6,836 bases of DNA, taken from NCBI GenBank assembly GCA_945868195.1, contig CAMBLP010000111.1, positions 1 to 6,836 on the forward strand, given 5' to 3'. Every line of letters starts with the position of its first letter. Position 1 is the first letter of the stretch. Below, piece after piece: positions 1 through 6,296 of this stretch. A program made the position numbers and the translations under genes. Under the pieces are notes generated by a model. The model had not been told where the DNA came from. It did no database searches and saw only the letters and a program-made list of their open reading frames with translations. This DNA is from Bordetella parapertussis. GTDB lineage: Bacteria; Pseudomonadota; Gammaproteobacteria; Burkholderiales; Burkholderiaceae_B.

Positions 1-278
1 GCGTTCATCTCGCCCATGATGTCTGAGCCGCCGATAAACTCGCCGCCGACATACAACTGAGGGACGGTTGGCCACTGCGAAAAGGTCTTGATGCCGCTGC
101 GGACTTCTTCGTCCTCGAGCACATTGACAGTCACCAGCTTGGTCACGCCGTTGCTTTTGAGGATTTCAATCGCACGGCCAGAAAAACCGCACTGCGGAAA
201 CTGCGCTGTGCCTTTCATAAACAATACAACCGGATTTTTTGTGACAGTGTCACGAATAAATTGCTGAACGTCGCTCAT
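1..278 (-). CDS. grxD: Monothiol (CGFS) glutaredoxin, Grx4 type, 3' end cut by window edge
   Basis: The minus-strand frame begins with ATG at 278 and reads MSDVQQFIRDTVTKNPVVLF onward; 92 complete codons are present before the left edge, out of roughly 100-110 usual for the family. The active site C-G-F-S is at residues 30-33, preceded by the conserved Lys22 that helps bind glutathione. The Thr-Val-Pro motif (71-73, cis-Pro73) and the Gly-Gly-Ser-Asp glutathione-binding turn (83-86) follow. CGFS glutaredoxins bind a [2Fe-2S] cluster with glutathione, usually with a BolA partner, and act in iron-sulfur trafficking in the cytoplasm rather than as general disulfide reductases. The start is supported by an AGGA (plus-strand 284-287) five bases upstream. 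It is the last gene of the hemA-prfA-prmC-grxD run, separated from prmC by 78 bp, which contain a possible promoter of its own. Confidence 0.95.
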   Translation of the reverse strand, partial: MSDVQQFIRDTVTKNPVVLFMKGTAQFPQCGFSGRAIEILKSNGVTKLVTVNVLEDEEVRSGIKTFSQWPTVPQLYVGGEFIGGSDIMGEMN

Positions 279-327
279 GATGGTCCTGATCAATAAAAAT
301 AGAGGTGGGAATAACCACTAAAACAAT

Positions 328-333
328 ATTATA
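328..333 (-). promoter_or_regulatory. Possible -10 element for grxD
   Basis: Read on the minus strand, the 78-bp gap between prmC and grxD contains a perfect TATAAT at 333-328, about 50 bp upstream of the grxD start. No convincing -35 hexamer lies 16-18 bp further upstream (the bases there read GGATTT or close to it). An internal promoter is plausible, but read-through from prmC is equally possible because I see no terminator after prmC. Confidence 0.3.
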
Positions 334-356
334 AGAGGCAGAATGGGGATAAATCC

Positions 357-1172
357 TTATGCCCACACGCCACCGGTCACACGGGGCAAATTCGCCAAAT
401 CGGCGTGTGTTTGCACCGTTTTAAATCCAGACTGAGTCAGTAACTGGCCCACGGCCTCAGCCTGATCATAACCATGTTCGAGCCAGAGGCTACCACCTGA
501 AAAAAGTCGACGACCCGCCCCGTGAATGATCATTTCAAGTGCGGCTAAACCGTCTCGGCCATCCGTCAGCGCCTGGACAGGCTCAAACCTCAAGTCGCCT
601 CGCTGTAAATGACCGTCGTTGGCAGCAATATAAGGGGGATTAGACACAATCACGTTGAATCTTGCCTCCTGCGGCAAGGCCTCAAACCAGCTCCCTTGCC
701 ACCATTGAACGCGTGCGCTGAGTGCCTGAGCATTGCGCTGTGCCACGACCAAAGCCTCCACACTGACATCTGTCGCGGTGACAAAAGCATCCGTGCGGGC
801 AAGTGCCAAGCTAATCGCCACAATGCCGCTCCCGGTGCCCATATCAAGCACGGCAGGCGTCGATAATCCAGCCAAGGATGCCAAAGCCACCTCAACCAAG
901 AGTTCAGTTTCAGGACGTGGGATCAACACCGCGGCGTTGACCTCAAAACGATGCCCCATGAACTCGCGCCAACCGATCAAATGCGCCATGGGGACGCCTT
1001 GCCGTCGCTGGGCCGCAAGCGTCAAAAACTGTGCCGACATTTCAGGGGTAAGCAGGTCCGTATCATGCGCAAGCAGCCACTCACGGGGTTTTTGCAAAAC
1101 AAACTCAAGCAGCATACGACCCTCTAGCCGAGGCAAACCGCACAACTGCAAGAGGGATTGAGCGGTCTGCAT
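357..1172 (-). CDS. prmC: Release factor glutamine N5-methyltransferase (PrmC/HemK)
   Basis: This 271-residue cytoplasmic protein transfers a methyl group from S-adenosylmethionine to the glutamine of the GGQ motif in release factors 1 and 2, which is needed for efficient peptide release. Residues 1-75 form the helical N-terminal release-factor-binding domain. The family motif IPRPETE is at 84-90, the SAM-binding glycine loop GTGSG at 112-116, and the catalytic NPPY that clamps the substrate glutamine at 178-181. Length is normal for the family. Its ATG overlaps the prfA stop codon by one base (TGATG on the minus strand, 1174-1170), so enzyme and substrate are encoded head to tail and translation is probably coupled. 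The old name hemK reflects adjacency to hemA, as seen here; it has no direct role in haem synthesis. Confidence 0.97.
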   Translation of the reverse strand: MQTAQSLLQLCGLPRLEGRMLLEFVLQKPREWLLAHDTDLLTPEMSAQFLTLAAQRRQGVPMAHLIGWREFMGHRFEVNAAVLIPRPETELLVEVALASLAGLSTPAVLDMGTGSGIVAISLALARTDAFVTATDVSVEALVVAQRNAQALSARVQWWQGSWFEALPQEARFNVIVSNPPYIAANDGHLQRGDLRFEPVQALTDGRDGLAALEMIIHGAGRRLFSGGSLWLEHGYDQAEAVGQLLTQSGFKTVQTHADLANLPRVTGGVWA

Positions 1173-2254
1173 CAGACGCCGTCACCCAACGCGGCAAGAA
1201 GCTCTGCCTGATGTTCGGCAATCAATGCGCCGGTGACTTCACTCAGGTCACCCTCCATGATGGCGCCCAATTTGTACAAAGTGAGATTAATGCGATGGTC
1301 TGTCAAGCGACCTTGCGGAAAGTTATAGGTGCGGATCCGTTCGGAACGATCACCCGAGCCCACCAGACTTTTGCGCTGCGCGGCTTCTTTGTCATGCTGC
1401 TCGCGCTGCACTTTGTCTTTGAGGCGCGCGGCCAAGACCTGTAGAGCCTTGTCTTTATTGCGATGCTGTGAGCGATCGTCCTGACATTCCACGACCAAAC
1501 CGGTTGGCAAGTGCGTAATACGGACTGCAGAGTCGGTCTTGTTAATGTGCTGACCGCCGGCACCGCTCGCTCGAAAGGTGTCTATCCGCAAGTCACTGGG
1601 ATTGATCACAATATCGGTCGCCGCATCAGCCTCTGGCATGACTGCAACGGTGCAAGCTGAGGTATGAATTCGACCTTGCGCTTCCGTCGCAGGCACCCGC
1701 TGAACACGATGCGCCCCAGACTCGAACTTGAGGCGACCATAGGCACCCTCACCGTCGATGCGAACGATCACTTCCTTGTAGCCACCCAACTCGGAGGGGC
1801 TCTCTGACATCAACTCGACGCGCCAGCTTTGCTGCTCGGCGTAACGCGTATACATCCTGAGTAAGTCACCTGAAAACAGCGCGCTTTCGTCGCCACCCGT
1901 GCCAGCGCGAATTTCTACAAAGACGCTTCGTCCATCGTCAGGATCTTTGGGTAATAACTGAAGTTGTAAATCGGCAGCGAGTGCTTCAATGCGCTGTTTA
2001 CACGCCTCGATTTCCTCAAGCGCCATCGATTTCATCTCGGGATCATCCAACATTTCCTTGGCACCGGCCAAATCAGTGTTCGCCCCTTCAAAGGCTTCGA
2101 ATGCCTTGACGACTGGCTCAAGCTCGGCGCGCTCACGCGAAAGCTTGCGAAACTGATTCATATCATTGGCGGCATCAGGCTCTGAAAGCAAGGCATCGAC
2201 CTCAACCAAGCGACGGGAAAGATGCTCAAGGCGAGCGCGCATTGAAGGTTTCAT
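1172..2254 (-). CDS. prfA: Peptide chain release factor 1 (RF1)
   Basis: This 360-residue protein matches the usual RF1 length. RF1 reads UAA and UAG in the ribosomal A site and triggers hydrolysis of peptidyl-tRNA. The PAT tripeptide (188-190) within [17 protein letters not shown] is the PxT stop-codon reading motif that separates RF1 from RF2, which has SPF. The peptidyl-hydrolysis motif GGQ lies at 233-235 inside [18 protein letters not shown], and Gln235 is the PrmC target. The N-terminal 100 residues are the helical domain 1. The start MKPS is the family's usual start; a clear Shine-Dalgarno is not visible upstream. The gene lies 80 bp downstream of hemA and overlaps prmC by one base. 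Confidence 0.98.
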   Translation of the reverse strand: MKPSMRARLEHLSRRLVEVDALLSEPDAANDMNQFRKLSRERAELEPVVKAFEAFEGANTDLAGAKEMLDDPEMKSMALEEIEACKQRIEALAADLQLQLLPKDPDDGRSVFVEIRAGTGGDESALFSGDLLRMYTRYAEQQSWRVELMSESPSELGGYKEVIVRIDGEGAYGRLKFESGAHRVQRVPATEAQGRIHTSACTVAVMPEADAATDIVINPSDLRIDTFRASGAGGQHINKTDSAVRITHLPTGLVVECQDDRSQHRNKDKALQVLAARLKDKVQREQHDKEAAQRKSLVGSGDRSERIRTYNFPQGRLTDHRINLTLYKLGAIMEGDLSEVTGALIAEHQAELLAALGDGV

Positions 2255-2334
2255 AAGGAACGGTCTTGTTTTAAAAAGTTGGGGGAATTGAACGGTGTGT
2301 CACTCGCATGGCGCGAGATCAGTCAGCAGTGTCG

Positions 2335-3609
2335 CTAACGGCGTTCAGATCCAGACGGAAATATACGGGGCAGCCAGCCCAACAATTGTTGACGCTCGGC
2401 CTCTTCGCTTTGATTGAGCGCAGCCAAGGTTCCATGTAAATATTTTTGCGTCAAACCATGTGCGAGCTGTTCGAGAACGGCCTCGGGGGACTCGCCCTTG
2501 GCAAGCATCCGGCGGGCGCGCTCTAGTTCTTGTGCCTGTACCGCCTGCGCGGTTGTTTGCAAATCACGGATCACCGGGACATTGGCTCTGACTTGCATCC
2601 AGTGCATAAAGTTTCCGACACGGGCATCAATGATGGCCTCGGCCTGCACCACGGCAGAACGTCTGGCTTCTGTACCACTCTGCACCACGGAGGCCAGATC
2701 ATCGACTGAGTACAAATAGATATCGTCAAGCTGCGCAACCTCAGGCTCAATGTCCCGAGGCACGGCCAAATCAACCATCACAATCGGTTTGCGTTTGCGT
2801 TGTTTTGTGGCGCGTTCGACCATCCCCAGGCCCAACAAAGGTAAGGTACTGGCCGTACAGGACACTACAACATCAAACTCAGCCAAACGGTCTGGCAAAT
2901 CCGCTAGACGCATCGTAGTGGCAGAGAATCGATTCGCCAAGGACTCGGCACGCTCCAGTGTGCGATTGGCCACAACAATAGCGCCAGGCTGACGCGCAGC
3001 GAAGTGCGTTGCACATAATTCGATCATTTCGCCGGCGCCAATAAAGAGCACCTTGGATGTCGACAACTCACCGAATACCCGTTCAGCAAGTCGCACAGCA
3101 GCAGCGGCCATCGAAACAGACTGTGCACCGATCGCGGTGGTGGAGCGGACTTCTTTAGCCACAGAAAAAGTGCGCTGAAAGAGCTGATGCAACAAGGTAC
3201 CAAGCGCACCCGCATCGCTTGCAGTCCTCACTGCATCTTTCATTTGCCCCAGGATCTGAGGCTCGCCCAACACCATGGAGTCTAGACCGCTTGCGACGCG
3301 GAAAGCATGCCGCACAGCATCATCTCGCCCATGCAAATACACGTGCGGCGCAAGTTCCCCAGCCTCGATACGATTAAAGTCAGCGAGCCACACAGGAAGT
3401 TGTTGCGCGACTTGCGGCTCTGCCGCGCAGTAAAGCTCGGTGCGATTACAGGTTGAAAGAATCGCGGCTTCTTTGACCGCGCCTCCGAAGGCCTGACGCA
3501 AGGCATTCAGTGCTGGTTGCACTAAATCCTCGGGCATAGATACTCTCTCGCGCACCGAAACAGGTGCCGAGACATGGTTCAACCCAAGAGCGAGGACGCT
3601 AACCGACAT
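2335..3609 (-). CDS. hemA: Glutamyl-tRNA reductase
   Basis: This 424-residue enzyme makes glutamate-1-semialdehyde from Glu-tRNA(Glu) with NADPH, the committed step of the C5 route to 5-aminolevulinate, haem and other tetrapyrroles. The N-terminal signature [16 protein letters not shown] begins near residue 8. The catalytic cysteine is Cys54 in [10 protein letters not shown]. The [16 protein letters not shown] segment (107-122) is the classical family signature. The NADPH-binding loop GAGEM is at 191-195, followed by ANRT at 214-217 and a C-terminal helical dimerisation domain. The frame stays open another 99 codons upstream, but the conserved protein begins at the ATG at 3609, and the extension would run antisense through the next gene's start. 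No clear Shine-Dalgarno precedes the ATG; the leader is AU-rich. The gene heads the minus-strand hemA-prfA-prmC run. Confidence 0.97.
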   Translation of the reverse strand: MSVSVLALGLNHVSAPVSVRERVSMPEDLVQPALNALRQAFGGAVKEAAILSTCNRTELYCAAEPQVAQQLPVWLADFNRIEAGELAPHVYLHGRDDAVRHAFRVASGLDSMVLGEPQILGQMKDAVRTASDAGALGTLLHQLFQRTFSVAKEVRSTTAIGAQSVSMAAAAVRLAERVFGELSTSKVLFIGAGEMIELCATHFAARQPGAIVVANRTLERAESLANRFSATTMRLADLPDRLAEFDVVVSCTASTLPLLGLGMVERATKQRKRKPIVMVDLAVPRDIEPEVAQLDDIYLYSVDDLASVVQSGTEARRSAVVQAEAIIDARVGNFMHWMQVRANVPVIRDLQTTAQAVQAQELERARRMLAKGESPEAVLEQLAHGLTQKYLHGTLAALNQSEEAERQQLLGWLPRIFPSGSERR

Positions 3610-3633
3610 AAATAAATGAATTTTTGTTATATC

Positions 3634-3680
3634 TACGTAACAACCCTCATTATAAGGGTGCAAATCAGGTTGTTCACGTA
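3634..3680 (-). promoter_or_regulatory. hemA promoter region with nested inverted repeats
   Basis: On the minus strand a perfect TATAAT lies at 3654-3649, about 40 bp before the hemA start, with a weak -35 match TGAACA at 3676-3671 (16-bp spacing). The region is bracketed by an imperfect inverted repeat: TACGTAACAACC at 3634-3645 and GGTTGTTCACGTA at 3668-3680 (12-base arms, one bulged C). Inside it, ACCCT (3643-3647) and AGGGT (3655-3659) form a second inverted repeat centred on the -10. The layout fits an operator at a divergent promoter, but no regulator is identified and the promoter is a prediction by eye. Confidence 0.4.
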
Positions 3681-3741
3681 ATGCCCTTGCCTGGAGCGGA
3701 GCCCGACACATTCCGTACAATGCACTACACAGGAGACCAAT

Positions 3742-4722
3742 ATGAACATTCAAAAAATAATCACTCGCGCCGCACTCGCAATTTTGCCGCTTTGGGCCGC
3801 TCAACAAGCCTCTGCCAGCCCGGATTACCCCAACAAACCCATTCGCATCGTCGTGGCCTATGCCCCGGGCGGGTCTACCGACATTGTGGCCCGACTTTTT
3901 GCCCAAGAACTTGGCACTAAGCTTGGTCAGCCGGTTTTAGTCGAAAACCGCGCAGGTGCTGGCACACTAATTGGCACGGACTCCGTCATTAAAGCTGCGC
4001 CGGACGGCTACACCCTGTTTTGGGGCACCCCCGCCACGGTGATCACGCCGCTTTTGCATAAAAAACCGACCTATGACGTTCTGAAAGACCTACAACCCGT
4101 CTCGTTAGCGACGACCCAATCCATGGGCGTCTTGGTTTCCGCCAATATCGGTGTCAACAGTGTTAGAGATCTGATCAAGTATGCAAAAGCCAACCCTGGC
4201 AAGGTGAATTTTGCTTCTTCGGGAAATGGATCGGCTCAGCATTTAGCTGCGGAGGCACTCAACGATGCCGCCAAAATCAACATGCTCCACATCCCCTATA
4301 AAGGTGCCGGTGTAGCACTCAATGATCTCGTTGCGGGGCGTGTTGATGTCATGATCACATCCTTGGTCGGCAATATGATGGAGCAGGTTAAAGACGGTCG
4401 CATCAAACTCATCGCAACCACAGGCCCCGAACGTAGTAGTACCTTGAACAATATTCCTACTGTTGCAGAAGGTGGCGTACCGAATTTTGGTATCCGAACC
4501 TGGACGGCGATGTTCGCGCCTGCCAACACGCCACCCGACGTCGTCGCTAAACTCAATCGCGCCATGGCTGAGATACAAAAAGATGGCAACATTCAAAAGA
4601 AGATTGAAAATCAGGCGATGGACGTCACCGTGGTATCCCCAAAGGAGCTCAGCACCATGCTCGCCAAGGAAAGTGACTTTTATTCTGCCATCCTCAAACG
4701 GACCAGCACCAAGCTAGACTAA
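3742..4722 (+). CDS. Bug-family periplasmic solute-binding protein (TctC-like)
   Basis: This 326-residue protein starts with a Sec signal peptide: basic residues at 5 and 9, a hydrophobic stretch of about 10-20, and a likely cut after ASA at 23-25. The mature protein opens with the family hallmark [19 protein letters not shown] (29-47), where the PGGSTD loop helps bind carboxylate ligands. [14 protein letters not shown] (67-80), AAPDGYT (85-91) and HIPYKG (183-188) are further family blocks. Bug proteins are extracytoplasmic receptors, best known for tripartite tricarboxylate transporters (TctABC) and for binding small carboxylates; the ligand here cannot be read from sequence. No tctA or tctB is adjacent, so it is an orphan, as is common in Burkholderiales. 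AGGAG at 3731-3735 lies six bases before the ATG. A TACAAT at 3716-3721 could be a -10, but no good -35 is correctly spaced. Confidence 0.93.
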   Translation: MNIQKIITRAALAILPLWAAQQASASPDYPNKPIRIVVAYAPGGSTDIVARLFAQELGTKLGQPVLVENRAGAGTLIGTDSVIKAAPDGYTLFWGTPATVITPLLHKKPTYDVLKDLQPVSLATTQSMGVLVSANIGVNSVRDLIKYAKANPGKVNFASSGNGSAQHLAAEALNDAAKINMLHIPYKGAGVALNDLVAGRVDVMITSLVGNMMEQVKDGRIKLIATTGPERSSTLNNIPTVAEGGVPNFGIRTWTAMFAPANTPPDVVAKLNRAMAEIQKDGNIQKKIENQAMDVTVVSPKELSTMLAKESDFYSAILKRTSTKLD

Positions 4723-4763
4723 GCATGCTTGTCTGAATTGGTGTAATATTTCGTCCTTCAGTT

Positions 4764-4839
4764 GGCCCGGTAGCTCAGTCGGTAGAGCAGAGGATTGAAA
4801 ATCCTTGTGTCGGTGGTTCGATTCCGCCCCGGGCCACCA
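4764..4839 (+). tRNA. tRNA-Phe, anticodon GAA
   Basis: This 76-nt cloverleaf has the CCA tail encoded. The acceptor arm GGCCCGG pairs fully with CCGGGCC (4829-4835), followed by the discriminator A and CCA. The D arm contains AGCTCAGTCGGTAGAGC. The anticodon stem AGGAT/ATCCT flanks the loop TGAAA with anticodon GAA at 4797-4799. The T arm holds the invariant GTTCGATTCC from 4816. The gene starts 41 bp after the Bug stop codon with no terminator between, so it may be partly co-transcribed; TGTAAT at 4742-4747 is a weak -10 candidate. Its last 24 bases are repeated exactly at 6602-6625 and, nearly exactly, at 5864-5885. Confidence 0.98.
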
Positions 4840-4849
4840 CCGAATTTTG

Positions 4850-4883
4850 AAACCCTAGCGTTCGCGCTGGGGTTTTTGCTTTT
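4850..4883 (+). terminator. Rho-independent terminator after tRNA-Phe
   Basis: AAACCCTAGCG (4850-4860) pairs with CGCTGGGGTTT (4865-4875) through an 11-bp stem with one G-U pair and a very stable UUCG tetraloop (4861-4864). T-runs follow at 4873-4877 and 4880-4883. It should end tRNA-Phe transcription and separate it from the TA genes, which therefore need their own promoter. Confidence 0.92.
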
Positions 4884-4927
4884 GTGGGCTTATTTTTATA
4901 CCGAGCACATGGTTTACATATTGGCGA

Positions 4928-4972
4928 CGTCCTTTAAAGCGGACGAAACCTGTAGCGTCCGGTTACGGGACG
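4928..4972 (+). other. Four alternating CGTCC/GGACG arms
   Basis: CGTCC (4928-4932), GGACG (4941-4945), CGTCC (4956-4960) and GGACG (4968-4972) alternate within 45 bases, so each arm can pair with a neighbour and the hairpins are mutually exclusive. The central hairpin can extend to 6 bp (CGGACG 4940-4945 with CGTCCG 4956-4961). In copy C arms 2, 3 and 4 are kept, while arm 1 reads CATCC. The role is unknown: RNA switch, recombination site or protein-binding site. Confidence 0.5.
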
Positions 4973-5059
4973 ATTTGTCATCCATTTCGTTACCTCTTGA
5001 AACAGACTTTAAGCCAAAAAACATTCAGAATTGAAGGCCTATTCAGGAGTTTAAAAGCC

Positions 5060-5299
5060 ATGCCACCGCACCTAACTTACACCCAAAATGCCTTATCAGA
5101 ACCAAAGCCTTACAGCCGTGATGCTAGCGATGAGGACAATCACGACTCAAATAGCTTGCAAGTTCAACAAGATCGAACGTGGTTACGCGAGCAATTGCTA
5201 GCTGGTAAAAATTCACCGCTTTGCGATCCTATCACTCCAACGCATTTCGATGAACTACGAGCGCGGGTTAGACGAACATTTGCTCTCAAAAATCAATGA
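5060..5299 (+). CDS. Putative antitoxin resembling the toxin-binding half of ParD
   Basis: This 79-residue protein starts at ATG 5060, ten bases after AGGAG (5045-5049). A TTG at 4997 in frame is open but lies in the repeated leader and has no such site. Residues 1-38 are polar, acidic and low in hydrophobic residues (DASDEDNHDSNS at 21-32), so probably disordered. Residues 39-74 (RTWLREQLLAGKNSP, then HFDELRARVRRTF) resemble the C-terminal helical tail of ParD antitoxins, which wraps around ParE. The usual N-terminal ribbon-helix-helix DNA-binding domain is not seen; a protein resembling it is encoded downstream of the toxin (5674-5841). The stop overlaps the toxin start by ATGA, the standard antitoxin-toxin arrangement. 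The family match is from memory of ParD sequences and is moderate; position and overlap are the stronger evidence. Confidence 0.65.
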   Translation: MPPHLTYTQNALSEPKPYSRDASDEDNHDSNSLQVQQDRTWLREQLLAGKNSPLCDPITPTHFDELRARVRRTFALKNQ

Positions 5300-5628
5300 G
5301 CAAAAAGCGCTTTATTCCACATCGCTTTGCGGTAAAAGATGAAGAGGAAATAGTTCAATACTACGAACAAACGTCTTCAGAGCTAACTGCTTTGGATTTT
5401 ATTAATGCTTTGGATCAAGCCTTCTCACAGCTCGGTCGCTACCCTCAAATGGGCTCACCTCGCCCAGAATACGACTTGGAACTTGACGGGATTCGTTCGT
5501 GGTCTCTAAAAAGATTTCCTCATTTAATTTATTACGAGATCCAAGACGATCACATAGAACTTTGGCGAATCCTTCATTCTAAGCGCGATATCACCCAAAC
5601 AATGTTGCCTAGCCAACGGTCACAGTAA
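5296..5628 (+). CDS. ParE-type toxin, RelE/ParE superfamily
   Basis: This 110-residue protein is of normal length for ParE and shows the family pattern in order: an N-terminal strand followed by the acidic helix VKDEEEIVQYYEQ (13-25), a second helix ALDFINALDQAFSQL (32-46), YPQMGSPRPE (49-58), the strand pair IRSWSLKRFPHLIYYEI (66-82), and the C-terminal strand LWRILHSKRDI (89-99). ParE toxins of this type inhibit DNA gyrase, while RelE relatives cleave mRNA on the ribosome; the target here is inferred from the ParE-like RPE and LHxxRD motifs and was not tested. The frame is intact, so the toxin may be active. Its ATG overlaps the upstream antitoxin stop (ATGA at 5296-5299), giving coupled translation. 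Confidence 0.9.
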   Translation: MSKKRFIPHRFAVKDEEEIVQYYEQTSSELTALDFINALDQAFSQLGRYPQMGSPRPEYDLELDGIRSWSLKRFPHLIYYEIQDDHIELWRILHSKRDITQTMLPSQRSQ

Positions 5629-5673
5629 CAGTCACCGTTCTAAACACATCCATTGCACTTAAACAGAGCAAAC

Positions 5674-5841
5674 ATGCCACTTTTAGAAATAACATTCCCA
5701 CCTAACTTACAACAATTTGTCGAGCGACAAGCACACGATTTAAATTTTGCCACTCCAGAGGATTATGTCATCAGCATTCTTGAGCGAGCCCTGACCGAAT
5801 CGTCACACGCAAAGCCAGTTATCGCTACTCAAAGTAAGTAG
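5674..5841 (+). CDS. Small ribbon-helix-helix protein, ParD N-terminal-like
   Basis: This 55-residue protein has the plan of a ribbon-helix-helix DNA-binding domain: a short strand LLEITFP (3-9), helix A PNLQQFVERQAHDLN (10-24), a turn with FATPED (25-30), and helix B YVISILERAL (31-40), then a short polar tail. This matches the N-terminal half of ParD and CopG-like antitoxins but lacks a toxin-binding C-terminal region. It lies 45 bp after the parE-like stop. The ATG at 5674 is preferred because the family strand begins right after it; a TTG at 5653 would add seven residues. The ribosome-binding site is weak (AGAG at 5665-5668). It probably acts as autorepressor of the operon, or is a relic antitoxin; both are inference. 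Confidence 0.65.
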   Translation: MPLLEITFPPNLQQFVERQAHDLNFATPEDYVISILERALTESSHAKPVIATQSK

Positions 5842-5863
5842 ATTCAACACCCTCTGGCCTTGA

Positions 5864-5939
5864 TCGATTCCGCCCCCGGCCACCATCTGAAACTGAAAAC
5901 CCCCGGTATTCGCTCTGGGGTTTTTGCTTTTGGGGGCTT
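5864..5939 (+). repeat. Repeat copy B: diverged tRNA-Phe 3' end remnant plus terminator
   Basis: Bases 5864-5885 match the last 22 bases of tRNA-Phe (4818-4839) at 21 positions; the sole change turns GCCCCGGGCC into GCCCCCGGCC, which would break one acceptor-stem pair. The similarity continues through a terminator to the shared stretch CTGGGGTTTTTGCTTTTG and GGGCTT, then stops. The terminator arm and loop differ clearly from copies A and C, so this copy has another origin or is older. It has no complete tRNA body upstream and cannot encode a tRNA. It marks the boundary between the two TA operons. Confidence 0.88.
5896..5931 (+). terminator. Rho-independent terminator after cassette 1
   Basis: AAAACCCC (5896-5903) pairs with GGGGTTTT (5917-5924) around a 13-base loop, followed by T-runs at 5921-5925 and 5928-5931. 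Relative to the tRNA terminator the upper stem and UUCG loop are not preserved, but the base of the stem and the T-tract are. It should stop transcripts from the ParE operon before the Phd/YefM operon. Confidence 0.75.
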
Positions 5940-5975
5940 CTAACTGGATTTTTTTACGTGATTGATAGTGCTTTT

Positions 5976-6010
5976 AATCGTACGATTGACTATACTGTTA
6001 GCAATGCTAA
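5976..6010 (+). promoter_or_regulatory. Promoter and operator candidate for the Phd/YefM operon
   Basis: A perfect 12-bp palindrome AATCGTACGATT (5976-5987) and a perfect 6+1+6 palindrome TTAGCAATGCTAA (5998-6010) flank a TATACT (5991-5996) that fits a -10. The -35 is unclear: TTGATA at 5962-5967 lies 23 bp upstream, too far for a standard sigma-70 site. Phd/YefM antitoxins repress their own operons by binding palindromes of this kind (YefM sites have a GTAC core, as in the first palindrome). Binding here is inferred. Confidence 0.5.
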
Positions 6011-6023
6011 ACAGGAATTCATC

Positions 6024-6296
6024 ATGAGCACAATCTCAGCCAATGACCTCAAGACCAAAGGGGTGAAAGCAATCGAGGAAGCGCTCGCCACGCAAACGGA
6101 GGTTGCTGTTTCAGTTCGCGGTAATGTTAAGTACATCGTGATGAGCGAAGAACAATACCAATATCTTCGCGAATGCGAACTTGAAGCTGCACTTGCTGAG
6201 TCTAAAGCTGATCTCGACGCTGGTCGCTTTGTAAAGGAAACGGTTGTCCAACATATTCGTCGCATCAACAAGCTGAACGCAAAGTTGGCAGCATGA
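6024..6296 (+). CDS. Phd/YefM-family antitoxin
   Basis: This 90-residue protein starts MSTISANDLKTKGVKAIEEA, the typical opening of Phd/YefM antitoxins. The N-terminal alpha/beta DNA-binding and dimerisation domain spans about residues 1-50, with the strand EVAVSVRGNVKYIVMSEEQY (26-45), a family hallmark. The helix ECELEAALAESKADLDAGRF (50-69) and the C-terminal tail (70-90) would bind and neutralise a RelE-like toxin. The start at 6024 is supported by AGGA (6013-6016) seven bases upstream; the longer in-frame GTG start at 5958 would run through the palindromic operator region. The stop overlaps the toxin start (ATGA, 6293-6296). The antitoxin is intact while its toxin partner is broken. Confidence 0.92.
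   Translation: MSTISANDLKTKGVKAIEEALATQTEVAVSVRGNVKYIVMSEEQYQYLRECELEAALAESKADLDAGRFVKETVVQHIRRINKLNAKLAA

Larger units (their letters stand above)
4816..5050 (+). repeat. Direct repeat copy A: tRNA-Phe 3' end, terminator and cassette leader
   Basis: This 235-bp unit recurs at 6602-6836 without indels. By hand alignment the first 98 bases (4816-4913) are identical, the next 62 (4914-4975) carry all 13 mismatches, and the last 75 (4976-5050) are identical again. The unit covers the tRNA T-loop to CCA end, the terminator, a block of short GGACG/CGTCC inverted repeats, and a leader ending in the AGGAG ribosome-binding site of the next gene. It is therefore far longer than a simple integrase core site. 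Copy A includes the functional tRNA end. Confidence 0.95.

Noticed and set aside
733..1161. Plus-strand open frame opposite prmC, and similar frames opposite prfA, hemA and Bug
   Set aside because: They lie antisense to strongly recognised genes, show no recognisable domain and have low-complexity compositions typical of shadow frames.
3610..3906. 99-codon N-terminal extension of hemA
   Set aside because: The conserved glutamyl-tRNA reductase N-terminus begins at the ATG at 3609. The extension crosses the hemA promoter candidate and runs antisense over the Bug start and signal peptide.
4795..5034. Plus-strand open frame beginning inside tRNA-Phe
   Set aside because: It would start in the tRNA anticodon arm and run through the terminator hairpin; the sequence is explained by RNA features and the repeat.
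4997..5059. TTG start extending the first antitoxin by 21 residues
   Set aside because: The AGGAG at 5045-5049 points to the ATG at 5060, and the upstream part is repeated leader sequence.
5958..6023. GTG start extending the Phd/YefM antitoxin by 22 residues
   Set aside because: The family begins at MSTISAN, AGGA lies at the right distance from 6024, and the extension covers the palindromic operator and -10.
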